DNA from: Hamadaea flava
Lineage (GTDB): Bacteria > Actinomycetota > Actinomycetes > Mycobacteriales > Micromonosporaceae
Direction: 5' to 3'
Length of the DNA: 64,000 bases
Assembly (NCBI RefSeq): GCF_024172085.1
Contig: NZ_JAMZDZ010000001.1
Span: 2,666,001 to 2,730,000, forward strand
In this document: positions 25,071 through 32,605 of the stretch, piece by piece
Position numbering within the stretch: position 1 is the stretch's first letter
Layout: every line of letters begins with the position of its first letter
The notes under the pieces: generated by a model
What the model was told of the DNA's origin: nothing
What the model saw: the letters and a program-made list of their open reading frames with translations, nothing else
Database searches by the model: none
Program-made: the position numbers and the translations under genes

Positions 25071-26276
25071 ATGCGCGTGGTATTGACGACGTGGGGATCG
25101 CGCGGGGACATCGAGCCGCTGGCCGGGCTCGCGGTGCGGCTGAAAGAACTCGGCGCGGAGGTGCGCTTCTGCGCCGCCCCGGACGAGGAGTTCGTCGAGC
25201 TGCTGGCCCGGGAGGGCATCGAGCTGATCCCGCTCGGCCCGACGGTGAAGTCGGTCGTCGCCCGGGAACGCCCGCCGACGGCCGACGACGCCTTCCGGCT
25301 CGCGGCCGACCTGGTCGCCGCCCGGTTCGAGACACTGGGCCAGGCGGCGCAGGGAAGCGACGTCATGGTGGCGACCGGCCTGATGCCGTCCGGCGCCCGA
25401 TCCGTGGCCGACAAGCTGGGGCTGCGCTACTGGCTGGCCGCCTTCCATGTGTACGGGCTGCCGTCCCAGCACTACAAGCCGGGCCGCCGCCCGGGTACGC
25501 CGTCCACGGCGGACGAGAACGACCTGAAGGCGCTGTGGCGGCAGGACGCCGAGGCGGTGTACCGGCTGTACGGGGAGGCGGAGAACAGTCATCGGGCGGC
25601 GATCGGCCTGCCGCCGGTGGAGAACATCCGCGACTACGTCTTCGGCGAGCCGGTGTTGCTGGCGTCCGATCCGGTGCTGTGCCCGTGGGCGGAGCTGACC
25701 GATCTGGACCTGATCCAGACGGGCGCGTGGATCCTGCCCGACCGGCGTCCCCTTCCGGCCGAGGTCACGGAGTTCCTGGCAGCCGGGGAGCCGCCCGTCT
25801 ACGTCGGCTTCGGCAGCATGGCGATGCACTCCACCCCGGGGCTCGCCCGCATCGTCGTCGACGCCGTACGCGCCCAGGGCCGTCGCGTACTGCTGGCGAA
25901 GGGCTGGGCGCAGCTGGCCGCGATCGATGCTCAGAACGACTGCCTGGCCGTCGGCGACATCAGTCACCAGGCACTGTTTCCGCAGGTCGCGGCGGTCGTC
26001 CACCATGGCGGGGCGGGCACGACGACGGCCGCCGCGATGGCGGGCGTACCGCAGGTGGTGGTGCCGCAGTTCGCCGACCAGCCGCTGTGGGCCGGGCGCG
26101 TCGCCGAACTCGGCATCGGCGTGGCTCACGACGGTCCCACCCCGACCTTCGACTCGCTGTCCGCCGCACTCAAGACCGTCCTCACAACCGAGACGCGGGA
26201 CCGGGCCAAGGAGGTCGGCAGCACGCTCCGGACCGACGGGACGACGGTGGCCGCCAAACTCATACTCGAAAGTTAG
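25071..26276 (+). CDS. GT1-family glycosyltransferase (glycopeptide Gtf-like)
   Basis: A 401-residue GT-B enzyme. The N-terminus MRVVLTTWGSRGDIEPLAGL resembles vancomycin-type GtfA/GtfB and sterol glucosyltransferases, and the donor-site block HHGGAGTTTAAAMAGVPQVV followed by PQFADQPLWA is intact. It should move a sugar from a nucleotide donor to a lipophilic acceptor. No antibiotic scaffold genes are nearby, so the acceptor is unknown; resistance by glycosylation is possible. ATG 25071 follows GGGGGA; the longer frame from 24885 is untypical for the family. Confidence 0.85.
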   Translation: MRVVLTTWGSRGDIEPLAGLAVRLKELGAEVRFCAAPDEEFVELLAREGIELIPLGPTVKSVVARERPPTADDAFRLAADLVAARFETLGQAAQGSDVMVATGLMPSGARSVADKLGLRYWLAAFHVYGLPSQHYKPGRRPGTPSTADENDLKALWRQDAEAVYRLYGEAENSHRAAIGLPPVENIRDYVFGEPVLLASDPVLCPWAELTDLDLIQTGAWILPDRRPLPAEVTEFLAAGEPPVYVGFGSMAMHSTPGLARIVVDAVRAQGRRVLLAKGWAQLAAIDAQNDCLAVGDISHQALFPQVAAVVHHGGAGTTTAAAMAGVPQVVVPQFADQPLWAGRVAELGIGVAHDGPTPTFDSLSAALKTVLTTETRDRAKEVGSTLRTDGTTVAAKLILES

Positions 26277-26410
26277 GACGACAGCCCGGCCACCCAGTCC
26301 GCCACGGAGGTGACCTCGGCCTGCCGCGGGAACACCTTGCCCGCGAACGCGCGGCCGACGATGCCGGCGTGGACGTCCATCACGAGCAACGCGGTTCGGT
26401 CATCGGCCAC
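26273..26410 (-). pseudogene. isochorismatase-family relic with large internal deletion
   Basis: On the minus strand RTALLVMDVHAGIVGR, the first strand of isochorismatase-like cysteine hydrolases, is followed within about three residues by GKVFPRQAEVTSVADWV, which resembles the extreme C-terminus of the same family. Roughly 110-150 residues, including the catalytic Lys and Cys, are missing in frame. It overlaps the 3' end of the MFS gene. Recognition is from memory of the family ends. Confidence 0.6.
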
Positions 26411-27821
26411 CTCTCGAATCCGTGGTCGCCATGTCGCGTACCACTTGGCCTTGATCATCTGGAGCCCGGCCGATCGCGGAGAGCGAGCGGTCGACGAGCG
26501 TGACCACGAGGTAGGCCGCCGCGATCGCGATCAGGAACCAGCCGAGTTCCCGCAGGCCCGGCGTGTCCGCCCGGGTCGGGAAGAACGCGCCGGTGGCCGC
26601 TGACGCGAGCATCGCGCCCAGATACATCGCGGTCCGCAGCAGGCCCGCCGACGAGCCGATCCGCGCCGGGTCGGCCTGGTAGTAGACGCTGTTCTGCAGG
26701 GCGAGGCTGTTGAGGCCCTGCGGGATGCCGAAGACCACCATCACCCCGAGCAGCGCGACGACCGGCCTCGCGGGGGTCAGGACCAGCAACAACGTGGCGG
26801 CGACGAGCTGGCTGGCGCTGGCGACGACGAGCTTGCCGCGGATCTGGGGATTGCGGCCGGTCAGCGAGGAGACGATCAGGCCCGTCCCGAACACCGGCAG
26901 CTGGACGAGGCCGGCGGCCGCCGCCGACAGCCCGCGACCGTCCTGGAGCCACTGCGTGACGCCGTAGAGGAAGCCGTAGCTGACCGTCGCGGCCAGCACC
27001 GCCCGGATGTAGGTGAGGATGAGCGGCCGGTTCCCGGCGAGTACGCGCACGTCGACGAACGGGTTCGCGGCATGGAGTTCCCGCCGGACGAACAGCCCGC
27101 CGAGGACGGCCGCGAGCACCGGCAGATACCAGCGGTCGGCCCGCGGTGCCAGCAGGAAGACCAGCAGCGCGATCAGGGTCGGGGCGAACAACACGATACC
27201 GGGGAGGTCGACCAGATCGCGTACGCGTCCCTCGCTCTTGGCCGTTCGGGGCAGATACCGGGCGCCGAGGGCCAGGCCGGCGATCGCCAGCGGCACGTTG
27301 ATCGCCAGGGTCGCCCGCCAGCCGCCGACCGAGATGAGCAGCCCGCCGAGCGCGGGACCGATGACGGTGATCGTCTGCGTGGCGACGGCCAGCGCGGTGA
27401 GCACCCCGGCTGGACTGCGCATCCCCGTACGCCGTGCTTCGCTGCCGATCAGATACATCGCGGCGGGATAACCCGCGCAGGTGCCGAAGCCGAGCAGCAC
27501 CCGGGCAAGGATCAGCGTGCCCAGGTTCGGGGCGAGGAAGCCGATCACGCCCGCCAGGCCGACCAGCACGGTGGCGGTCAGGAAAAGCCGTCGTGGCCCG
27601 TAGAGGTCGATGAGCCGGCCCACCACCGGCTGTCCGATGGCGGTCGCCAGGTAGAGGCTGCCGACCAGCCAGGCCGTCTGCGCCGGCGGGGCGCCGAACG
27701 CGATGCCGATGGGCACCAGCGACACGGCGAGGATCGACGAGTTGATCGGGTTGAGGATCGCCCCCAGCATCATCGACGCCAACAGCCGCCGATCGAACGA
27801 GCCCTTCGTCGCCGAGGTCAC
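26400..27821 (-). CDS. MFS drug/metabolite exporter (DHA2-like)
   Basis: A 473-residue protein with about 13-14 hydrophobic segments and the MFS loop motif GRLIDLYGPRRLFL. Its length and helix number resemble DHA2-type multidrug exporters. GTG 27821 overlaps the stop of the upstream marR gene, so both form one operon and the exporter is probably induced when MarR binds a ligand. The last ~20 residues (from APDDQGQ) run into the isochorismatase relic and may be an aberrant tail created by the deletion. Confidence 0.82.
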   Translation of the reverse strand: MTSATKGSFDRRLLASMMLGAILNPINSSILAVSLVPIGIAFGAPPAQTAWLVGSLYLATAIGQPVVGRLIDLYGPRRLFLTATVLVGLAGVIGFLAPNLGTLILARVLLGFGTCAGYPAAMYLIGSEARRTGMRSPAGVLTALAVATQTITVIGPALGGLLISVGGWRATLAINVPLAIAGLALGARYLPRTAKSEGRVRDLVDLPGIVLFAPTLIALLVFLLAPRADRWYLPVLAAVLGGLFVRRELHAANPFVDVRVLAGNRPLILTYIRAVLAATVSYGFLYGVTQWLQDGRGLSAAAAGLVQLPVFGTGLIVSSLTGRNPQIRGKLVVASASQLVAATLLLVLTPARPVVALLGVMVVFGIPQGLNSLALQNSVYYQADPARIGSSAGLLRTAMYLGAMLASAATGAFFPTRADTPGLRELGWFLIAIAAAYLVVTLVDRSLSAIGRAPDDQGQVVRDMATTDSRGGR

Positions 27822-28243
27822 ACCCCGACCAACCGGTCGAGCACCGCCAACGCGGCCAGCACGGTCTGGCGCTCCTCCTCGGTGCAGCGCTCCTGCAACG
27901 CCCTGGCCAACCACTCCTCACTGGCCCGGCGGCGGTCAGCGAACAGTTCCTGGCCTGGTTCGCTCAACGCGATCTGGATCCGCCGCCCGTCGGTGGGGTC
28001 GGCGGTACGCGTCAGCAACCCTCGCCCGTCCATCGCCGACAGCGTCGTGGCCATCGACTGCGGGCGTACGCGTTCGGCCGCGGCCAGCTCACTCAGCGTG
28101 GCCGGGCCGTCCTTCGCCAGCCGGATCAGCACCGCCGTCTGGGACGGAGTGATCCCGTCGGCCGAATAGCTCTCCCGGAGCCGCCGCCGGAGCCGACTGA
28201 AGACCGCCCGCAGTTCGCTGGCCGCCTGGTTTGCGCTGCTCAC
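27818..28243 (-). CDS. MarR family regulator of the adjacent exporter
   Basis: A 141-residue winged-helix regulator: ITPSQTAVLIRLAKDGPATL leads into the recognition region RVRPQSMATTLSAMDGRGLL and the wing TADPTDGRRIQIALSEPG. GTG 28243 is preferred over TTG 28258 because a TTGTCA/TACGGT promoter places the transcription start at that GTG. The stop overlaps the MFS start. An imperfect 15-bp inverted repeat over the promoter is a likely autoregulatory operator. Confidence 0.85.
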   Translation of the reverse strand: MSSANQAASELRAVFSRLRRRLRESYSADGITPSQTAVLIRLAKDGPATLSELAAAERVRPQSMATTLSAMDGRGLLTRTADPTDGRRIQIALSEPGQELFADRRRASEEWLARALQERCTEEERQTVLAALAVLDRLVGV

Positions 28244-28249
28244 AAGCCC

Positions 28250-28279
28250 ACCGTACAACTCTTCAGTTCAACCTGACAA
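28250..28279 (-). promoter_or_regulatory. marR-MFS promoter (leaderless)
   Basis: On the minus strand TTGTCA (28274-28279) and TACGGT (28250-28255) are separated by 18 bases; the -10 ends 6 bases before GTG 28243. Confidence 0.7.
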
Positions 28280-28297
28280 GTCTGAGCTGAAGGGTTG
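28256..28297. promoter_or_regulatory. inverted-repeat operator over the marR-MFS promoter
   Basis: CAACTCTTCAGTTCA (28256-28270) and TGAGCTGAAGGGTTG (28283-28297) are inverted copies with 13 of 15 matches, enclosing the -35 box and abutting the -10. Binding there would block RNA polymerase. Confidence 0.65.
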
Positions 28298-28309
28298 TCC
28301 GGTGGGCTG

Positions 28310-28376
28310 CAGATCACGGTCACGCAGGCATCCCGGGGCGGTTTCAGGCTGCCCAACCGTGATCCGCAGGTATCCC
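28310..28376 (+). repeat. 67-bp dispersed palindromic element, copy 1
   Basis: Shares length and ends with 31875-31941: both start CAGATCACGGT and end TGATCCGCAGG-ATCCC, while the centre differs. GATCACGGT (28311-28319) and ACCGTGATC are perfect inverted copies inside it. It lies between the marR start and the response-regulator stop. Confidence 0.6.
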
Positions 28377-28382
28377 GGCGGG

Positions 28383-29003
28383 CTACAGCCAGCCGTTGGA
28401 GTCGGCGATTCGGGCCGCCTCGGCCGAGGTACGCGCCCCGGTCTTGCCGATCGCGGCGGACAGGTGATTGCGTACCGTGCCGGCGGACAGGTGCAGCTGG
28501 CGAGCGATGTCGCCGACCGTCGCCCCGGTCGCGGCCGCGCTGAGCACGTCGCGCTCGCGGGGCGTGAGCGTACTGGCGCCGGCGGCCAGCGACTCGGCTG
28601 CCAGGCCGGGGTCGACGACGCGGAGTCCGGCGTGAACTCGGCGGATCGTGTCGACCAGGTACGCCGGTGGCGCGTCCTTGACGACGAACGCCGACGCTCC
28701 GGCGGCCATGGCGCGGGCGAGGTAGCCGGGGCGGCCGAAGGTGGTGCAGATGACGATGCGGATGGCCGGGAGCAGCCGATGCAGTTCGGCCGCCGCGGTC
28801 AGCCCGTCGACGCCGGGCATCTGCACGTCGATCAGGGCGACGTCGGGCGTCGCCGTACGCGCGGCCGCCATGATCTCGTCGGCCCGGCTGACCTGGGCGA
28901 CCACCGTCAGGTCGGCTTCGAGGTCGAGCATCGCGGCCAGCGCGCCCCGGACGAGCGCCTGATCGTCGGCGAGCAATATCTTGATCATGCCGCGCGGATT
29001 CAT
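28383..29003 (-). CDS. LuxR/NarL-type response regulator
   Basis: A 206-residue two-component regulator: receiver domain (7-120) with the acidic pair LLADDQ, phosphoacceptor in VALIDVQMPG and the Lys of VVKDAPP; C-terminal LuxR helix-turn-helix (about 145-205; LTPRERDVLSAAATGATVGD and LSAGTVRNHLSAAIGKTGA). ATG 29003 overlaps the kinase stop as ATGA and has GGAG upstream. It is the last gene of the ABC-exporter/two-component operon and probably controls that exporter. Confidence 0.92.
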   Translation of the reverse strand: MNPRGMIKILLADDQALVRGALAAMLDLEADLTVVAQVSRADEIMAAARTATPDVALIDVQMPGVDGLTAAAELHRLLPAIRIVICTTFGRPGYLARAMAAGASAFVVKDAPPAYLVDTIRRVHAGLRVVDPGLAAESLAAGASTLTPRERDVLSAAATGATVGDIARQLHLSAGTVRNHLSAAIGKTGARTSAEAARIADSNGWL

Positions 29004-30076
29004 GCCGCTCCGAACTGTGCCCGCAGCCGGAAGCCGCCGCCGTCGGCCGGTCCGGCGGCCAGCGCACCGCCGCTGCCGGCCAGCCGTTGCCGCAGTCCGG
29101 TCAGCCCGTTGCCGGGTTCGGCCGCGCCGCCCCGGCCGTCGTCGGTGACCTCGACCGAATCGGGGGCGATGACGATCTCGCAGATGGTGGCGCCGCTGTG
29201 GCGCAGGACGTTGGTGACGCCCTCGCGGACCACGTAGGCCAACGGCTCCCGCAGGTGCGCCGGGACGACCGCCGGATCCCCGATGACGCGTACGCCGATC
29301 TGCCCGGCCTCCAAGGCGATCCGAGCACCGGCGAGTTCGGCGTCGAGGGAAACCTGCCGGTGGCCGGAGACGGTGGCGCGCAGCTCGACCAGGGCTTGCC
29401 GGGACAGGTGCTCGATGTCGGCGAGCTCCTGCCCGGCCCGGTCCGGCTGACCGGTGCCGAGCAGGCGTTGCGCCAGGGCCGACTTGACCGTGAGCGTCGT
29501 CAGCGTATGCCCGAGGACGTCGTGCAGATCGCGGGCGACCCGGGTGCGCTCGTCGGAGACCGCTCGCGCCGCCAGCTCGTGACGCGCCTGGAACAACGCC
29601 TTGTTCGAGGTCATCAGCATCCCCACGAGCAGCAGGTCCACCACGATGATGAGCAGCGTCGTCCATGGCTCCCACGACGAACTCGACCAGATCACGGTCG
29701 CGACCGCCGCGGCGGACAGCACGACCGCGGCCACCCCGGCCGCCCACCGGATCGGCAAGAGCACCGCTGCCACGGCGAAGGCGTACCCGATGAGCGGCAG
29801 CCAGGGCAGGCCACGGACCGTGACGTAGCCCGCGACCAGGGCGAGCAGGATCGTGACGCCGGTGAGCTTGGCCGCCACGCCGCGCCGCCACAACGCCGAC
29901 GGCGTGACCAGATAGACCGCGGCGTAGGCGAGGAGCAGGACCATCGCGATGATCCGGCGCGGACCCGCCGGCTCGTGCCAGGTGTCGAGGCCGACGGGGA
30001 TCAGCATCACGGTGAAGAACACCCCGATGGCGATCCCCCACTTGCGGCCCACGCCTAACCCCATGTCGCCACGCAC
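29000..30076 (-). CDS. DesK-type sensor histidine kinase
   Basis: A 358-residue membrane kinase: about five N-terminal helices (10-150) with almost no external loop, then a HisKA_3 dimerisation domain with the phospho-His in DERTRVARDLHDVLGH, and a HATPase_c domain (VREGVTNVLRHSGA and VEVTDDGRGG). Such kinases sense membrane state or drugs within the bilayer. GTG 30076 is chosen because TAGCGT ends 6 bases upstream; ATG 30064 is an alternative. Overlap with the response-regulator gene shows co-translation. Confidence 0.9.
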   Translation of the reverse strand: MRGDMGLGVGRKWGIAIGVFFTVMLIPVGLDTWHEPAGPRRIIAMVLLLAYAAVYLVTPSALWRRGVAAKLTGVTILLALVAGYVTVRGLPWLPLIGYAFAVAAVLLPIRWAAGVAAVVLSAAAVATVIWSSSSWEPWTTLLIIVVDLLLVGMLMTSNKALFQARHELAARAVSDERTRVARDLHDVLGHTLTTLTVKSALAQRLLGTGQPDRAGQELADIEHLSRQALVELRATVSGHRQVSLDAELAGARIALEAGQIGVRVIGDPAVVPAHLREPLAYVVREGVTNVLRHSGATICEIVIAPDSVEVTDDGRGGAAEPGNGLTGLRQRLAGSGGALAAGPADGGGFRLRAQFGAA

Positions 30077-30082
30077 GCGCTC

Positions 30083-30088
30083 ACGCTA
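30083..30088 (-). promoter_or_regulatory. possible internal leaderless promoter for the kinase gene
   Basis: TAGCGT on the minus strand, 6 bases before GTG 30076, within the 16-base gap after the permease gene. It could give kinase/regulator expression independent of the ABC genes. Confidence 0.4.
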
Positions 30089-30092
30089 ATGC

Positions 30093-30827
30093 TCAGGCTC
30101 GTGCGACGTCGGCCCGGAACCGGGTGATCGCGACCACCCCGGCCGCGAGGGTCCAGCCCGCGAGGACCAGCAATCCAGTGGTACGCGAAGCGACCGGACT
30201 GAACGCGGACAGTCCGAACTCCCGCAACCAGTAACTCGGCGTGGCCTGCATGACGTGGCGCATCCACCCGGGCACGATCTCGGCCGGAATCCACATGCCG
30301 CCCGTCAACCCCAGTACGCTCATCAGCGCGCCGCCCATCGCCTGCGCGTTGGTCGATGTGGACAGCTGACCGAGCGCCACCCCGAGTACGCCGAACGGCA
30401 GCACGGCGAGCCACAGCCCGACCGTCACCCCGAGCCACTGCGGGCCGGTGAGGTCGACGTCGCCGACCACCGCGCCGAGCACCGAGACCAGCAGCACCGG
30501 CGGCATCGCGACCAGCATCGACAGCATGGTCTTGGCGGCCAGGTATCCCGAGCCGCTCAGCGGGGTCAGGCGCAGCTGCCGCAACCAGCCGCTGCCCCGC
30601 TCGGCGGCGATGGTGAGCCCGGTCGACAGCGCCGCGCCCATCGCCCCGTACCCGGCCATGCTGACCATGAGCGCCGGGGAGGCCCGCGTGCCGTTGTCGA
30701 ACGCCTGGCCGCCGAACAGCCCGTCGAAGACGAGGAACAGCACGGCCGGCATCGCGACGGTGAAGACCAGGAACCGGATGTCGCGCAGCACCGTGCGCGC
30801 TTCCAGGAGCAGGTAACGCACGTTCAT
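30093..30827 (-). CDS. ABC-2 type transporter permease
   Basis: A 244-residue integral membrane protein with six hydrophobic segments and the ABC-2 permease pattern (SGWLRQLRLTPLSGSGYLAAK before the third helix; late conserved loop GGMWIPAEIVPGWMRHV). It should form the exporter channel with the ATPase encoded upstream, whose stop overlaps this ATG by four bases. Substrate unknown; such DesKR-linked exporters often handle lipophilic peptides or antibiotics. Confidence 0.88.
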   Translation of the reverse strand: MNVRYLLLEARTVLRDIRFLVFTVAMPAVLFLVFDGLFGGQAFDNGTRASPALMVSMAGYGAMGAALSTGLTIAAERGSGWLRQLRLTPLSGSGYLAAKTMLSMLVAMPPVLLVSVLGAVVGDVDLTGPQWLGVTVGLWLAVLPFGVLGVALGQLSTSTNAQAMGGALMSVLGLTGGMWIPAEIVPGWMRHVMQATPSYWLREFGLSAFSPVASRTTGLLVLAGWTLAAGVVAITRFRADVARA

Positions 30828-31777
30828 CGGGTCTCCTCCGTCGGCTTCTCAGCGAGTGTCGTCGGCTGCTCAGTGAGTGCTAGGAACGCGTCTTCGAGAC
30901 CAGCCGCGGTCACTTCCACGTCGTACGCGTCCCGGTGGCGGTCGAGCAGCGTACGCAGGGCCGCGTCGGAGTCGCCGCAGCGCAGGGTCACCCGGTCGTC
31001 GCGTACCTCGACGTGGTCGACGCCGGGCAGCCGTCGCAGTTCGTCCAGGTCGGCGCCCGGGACGACGGCCTGAATGGTCCGGCCGCTGGCCGCCGCCCGG
31101 ATCTGCGCCACGGTCCCGTCCGCGACGACCCGGCCCTGTCGCAGCAGCACCACCCGGTCGGCGAACGACTGCGCCTCCTCCAGATAGTGCGTGGCGAAGA
31201 CGACCGTGCGACCGGTGTCGCTGTACGCCCGCATCGCCGCCCAGAACTCGCGGCGTGCCTCGACGTCCATTCCGGCGGTCGGCTCGTCGAGCACGATCAG
31301 CTCGGGTCGGGAGATGAGTGCGATCGCGAAGCGTACGCGTTGCTTCTCGCCGCCCGACAACTTCGCGCAGCGCCGGCCGGCCAGCTCGGTCAGCCCAGCC
31401 TCGGCCAGCACCTCCGGTACGCGTCCCGGCCGCCGATGCAGCGCGGCGATCTCGGCGACGGTCTCGCCGACGGTCAGCCCGTCCCGCAGCGCCCCGGTCT
31501 GCAGCATGGCCCCGACCTGCCCGGCTACCACCGCCTCCCGGGGGCTGCGGCCGAACAACCGGGCCTGCCCGGCGTCGGGCGCGATCAGCCCCAGCATCAT
31601 GTCGATGGTCGTGGACTTGCCCGCGCCGTTCGGGCCCAGCAGCGCCAGCACCTCCCCCGTCGCGATCTCCAGGTCCACCCCGGCGACCGCGACCGTGCTG
31701 CCGTACCGCTTCTCGAGGCCGGTCAGCCGGACCGCCGGGGCGGTCACGACGGGCTCGGCCGTCACGGTGTTCGTCAT
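30824..31777 (-). CDS. ABC transporter ATP-binding protein
   Basis: A 317-residue ATPase of the drug-exporter (DrrA/CcmA-like) class: Walker A GPNGAGKST, signature LSGGEKQRV, Walker B LIVLDEPTAGMD, switch His in FATHYLEEA, then a C-terminal extension (about 235-317). It powers the adjacent ABC-2 permease. ATG 31777 has TACCGT 7 bases upstream and no ribosome site, so the operon mRNA is probably leaderless. It is the first gene of the four-gene exporter/two-component unit. Confidence 0.92.
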   Translation of the reverse strand: MTNTVTAEPVVTAPAVRLTGLEKRYGSTVAVAGVDLEIATGEVLALLGPNGAGKSTTIDMMLGLIAPDAGQARLFGRSPREAVVAGQVGAMLQTGALRDGLTVGETVAEIAALHRRPGRVPEVLAEAGLTELAGRRCAKLSGGEKQRVRFAIALISRPELIVLDEPTAGMDVEARREFWAAMRAYSDTGRTVVFATHYLEEAQSFADRVVLLRQGRVVADGTVAQIRAAASGRTIQAVVPGADLDELRRLPGVDHVEVRDDRVTLRCGDSDAALRTLLDRHRDAYDVEVTAAGLEDAFLALTEQPTTLAEKPTEETR

Positions 31778-31784
31778 GCCCCGC

Positions 31785-31790
31785 ACGGTA
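31785..31790 (-). promoter_or_regulatory. -10 element of the ABC/two-component operon
   Basis: TACCGT on the minus strand, 7 bases before ATG 31777; leaderless arrangement. Confidence 0.55.
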
Positions 31791-31874
31791 TGCAGCCGTC
31801 GGCCTCTCCTCCTCTGCTTGCTGTCACCCCTTCCCCATGACATCTGTCATGCCCCACTGCTCCTGCTTGGGCGG

Positions 31875-31941
31875 CAGATCACGGTTATGCATGCTTTGAC
31901 GGCGTCGGGAAGCCTGCATAGCCCTGATCCGCAGGCATCCC
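31875..31941 (+). repeat. 67-bp dispersed palindromic element, copy 2
   Basis: Same length and termini as 28310-28376. ATCACGGTTATGC near the left end pairs with GCATAGCCCTGAT in inverted orientation at 11 of 13 positions, so the transcript could fold. It lies between the ABC operon promoter and the VOC gene. Confidence 0.6.
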
Positions 31942-32038
31942 ACCGCCCATTCGGCTACTCATCCGCCGAGGGGACCCACAAGCTGGGGCGGATGCCACAC
32001 GTTGTAGGTAACGGCACATCACACGGAGGGAATCAACC

Positions 32039-32434
32039 ATGTCGACAAGCGCAAGGCTGCACCAGATCAACATCGTCGTGTCCGACCTCGACGTGTCGAT
32101 CGCGTTCTACCGTCGGCTCGGGCTCGAATTCGTCGTCGACGCGGCGCACACCAGCCACGCTCAGTGCGAGCTTGCCGACGGCATCGTCGTCGCACTCGAC
32201 ACCGAGGCGGCGGTCGCCCAGTTCACGCCGACGTGGACCGCCCCTACCGGCGGCCCGCGCGTGGCGTTCGCGTTCGGCCTGGCGTCCGCCGAGGCGGTGG
32301 ACAAGCTGTACGCCGAACTGGTGGCGGCCGGGTTCGCCGGGCTGCGCGAACCGTGGAGCGCCGAATGGGGCGTACGCTACGCGACCGTGCTGGACCCGGA
32401 CGCCGTTCCGGCTGACCTGCAAGCACGCCTGTAA
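32039..32434 (+). CDS. VOC family protein
   Basis: A 131-residue protein with the paired VOC modules: INIVVSDLDVSIAFYRRLGL at the N-terminus and WGVRYATVLDPDAVPADLQ at the C-terminus. The metal-site Glu expected near the C-terminus is not obvious, so it may bind ligand rather than catalyse. ATG 32039 follows GGAGGGA. A hairpin terminator follows, so it seems to be monocistronic. Confidence 0.78.
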   Translation: MSTSARLHQINIVVSDLDVSIAFYRRLGLEFVVDAAHTSHAQCELADGIVVALDTEAAVAQFTPTWTAPTGGPRVAFAFGLASAEAVDKLYAELVAAGFAGLREPWSAEWGVRYATVLDPDAVPADLQARL

Positions 32435-32454
32435 CGCCGGTAAACGCCGATAAA

Positions 32455-32476
32455 CCGGGCGAGGAATGTCGCCCGG
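32455..32476 (+). terminator. hairpin terminator after the VOC gene
   Basis: Stem CCGGGCGA (32455-32462) with TCGCCCGG (32469-32476) around a 6-base loop, 20 bases after the stop. Confidence 0.55.
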
Positions 32477-32605
32477 CGCCGGTACCATCGGCGGGCCGGG
32501 GCGGCTCCCAGACGCGCTTCCTTCTCAATCTCTCTGATGAATCAGCGTGTCGACTCTCCGCCCCGGCTCAACCGACGGCACCGGCACAGGCATGGGGGTC
32601 AGCAG

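Noticed and set aside
1497-26276. Antibiotic biosynthetic cluster suggested by SARP regulator plus Gtf-like glycosyltransferase
   Set aside because: No polyketide synthase, peptide synthetase, terpene or RiPP gene lies between or around them.
26455-27921. 488-codon minus-strand frame overlapping the MFS exporter
   Set aside because: Arg/Pro-rich alternative frame; the MFS frame has clear membrane helices and an operon overlap.
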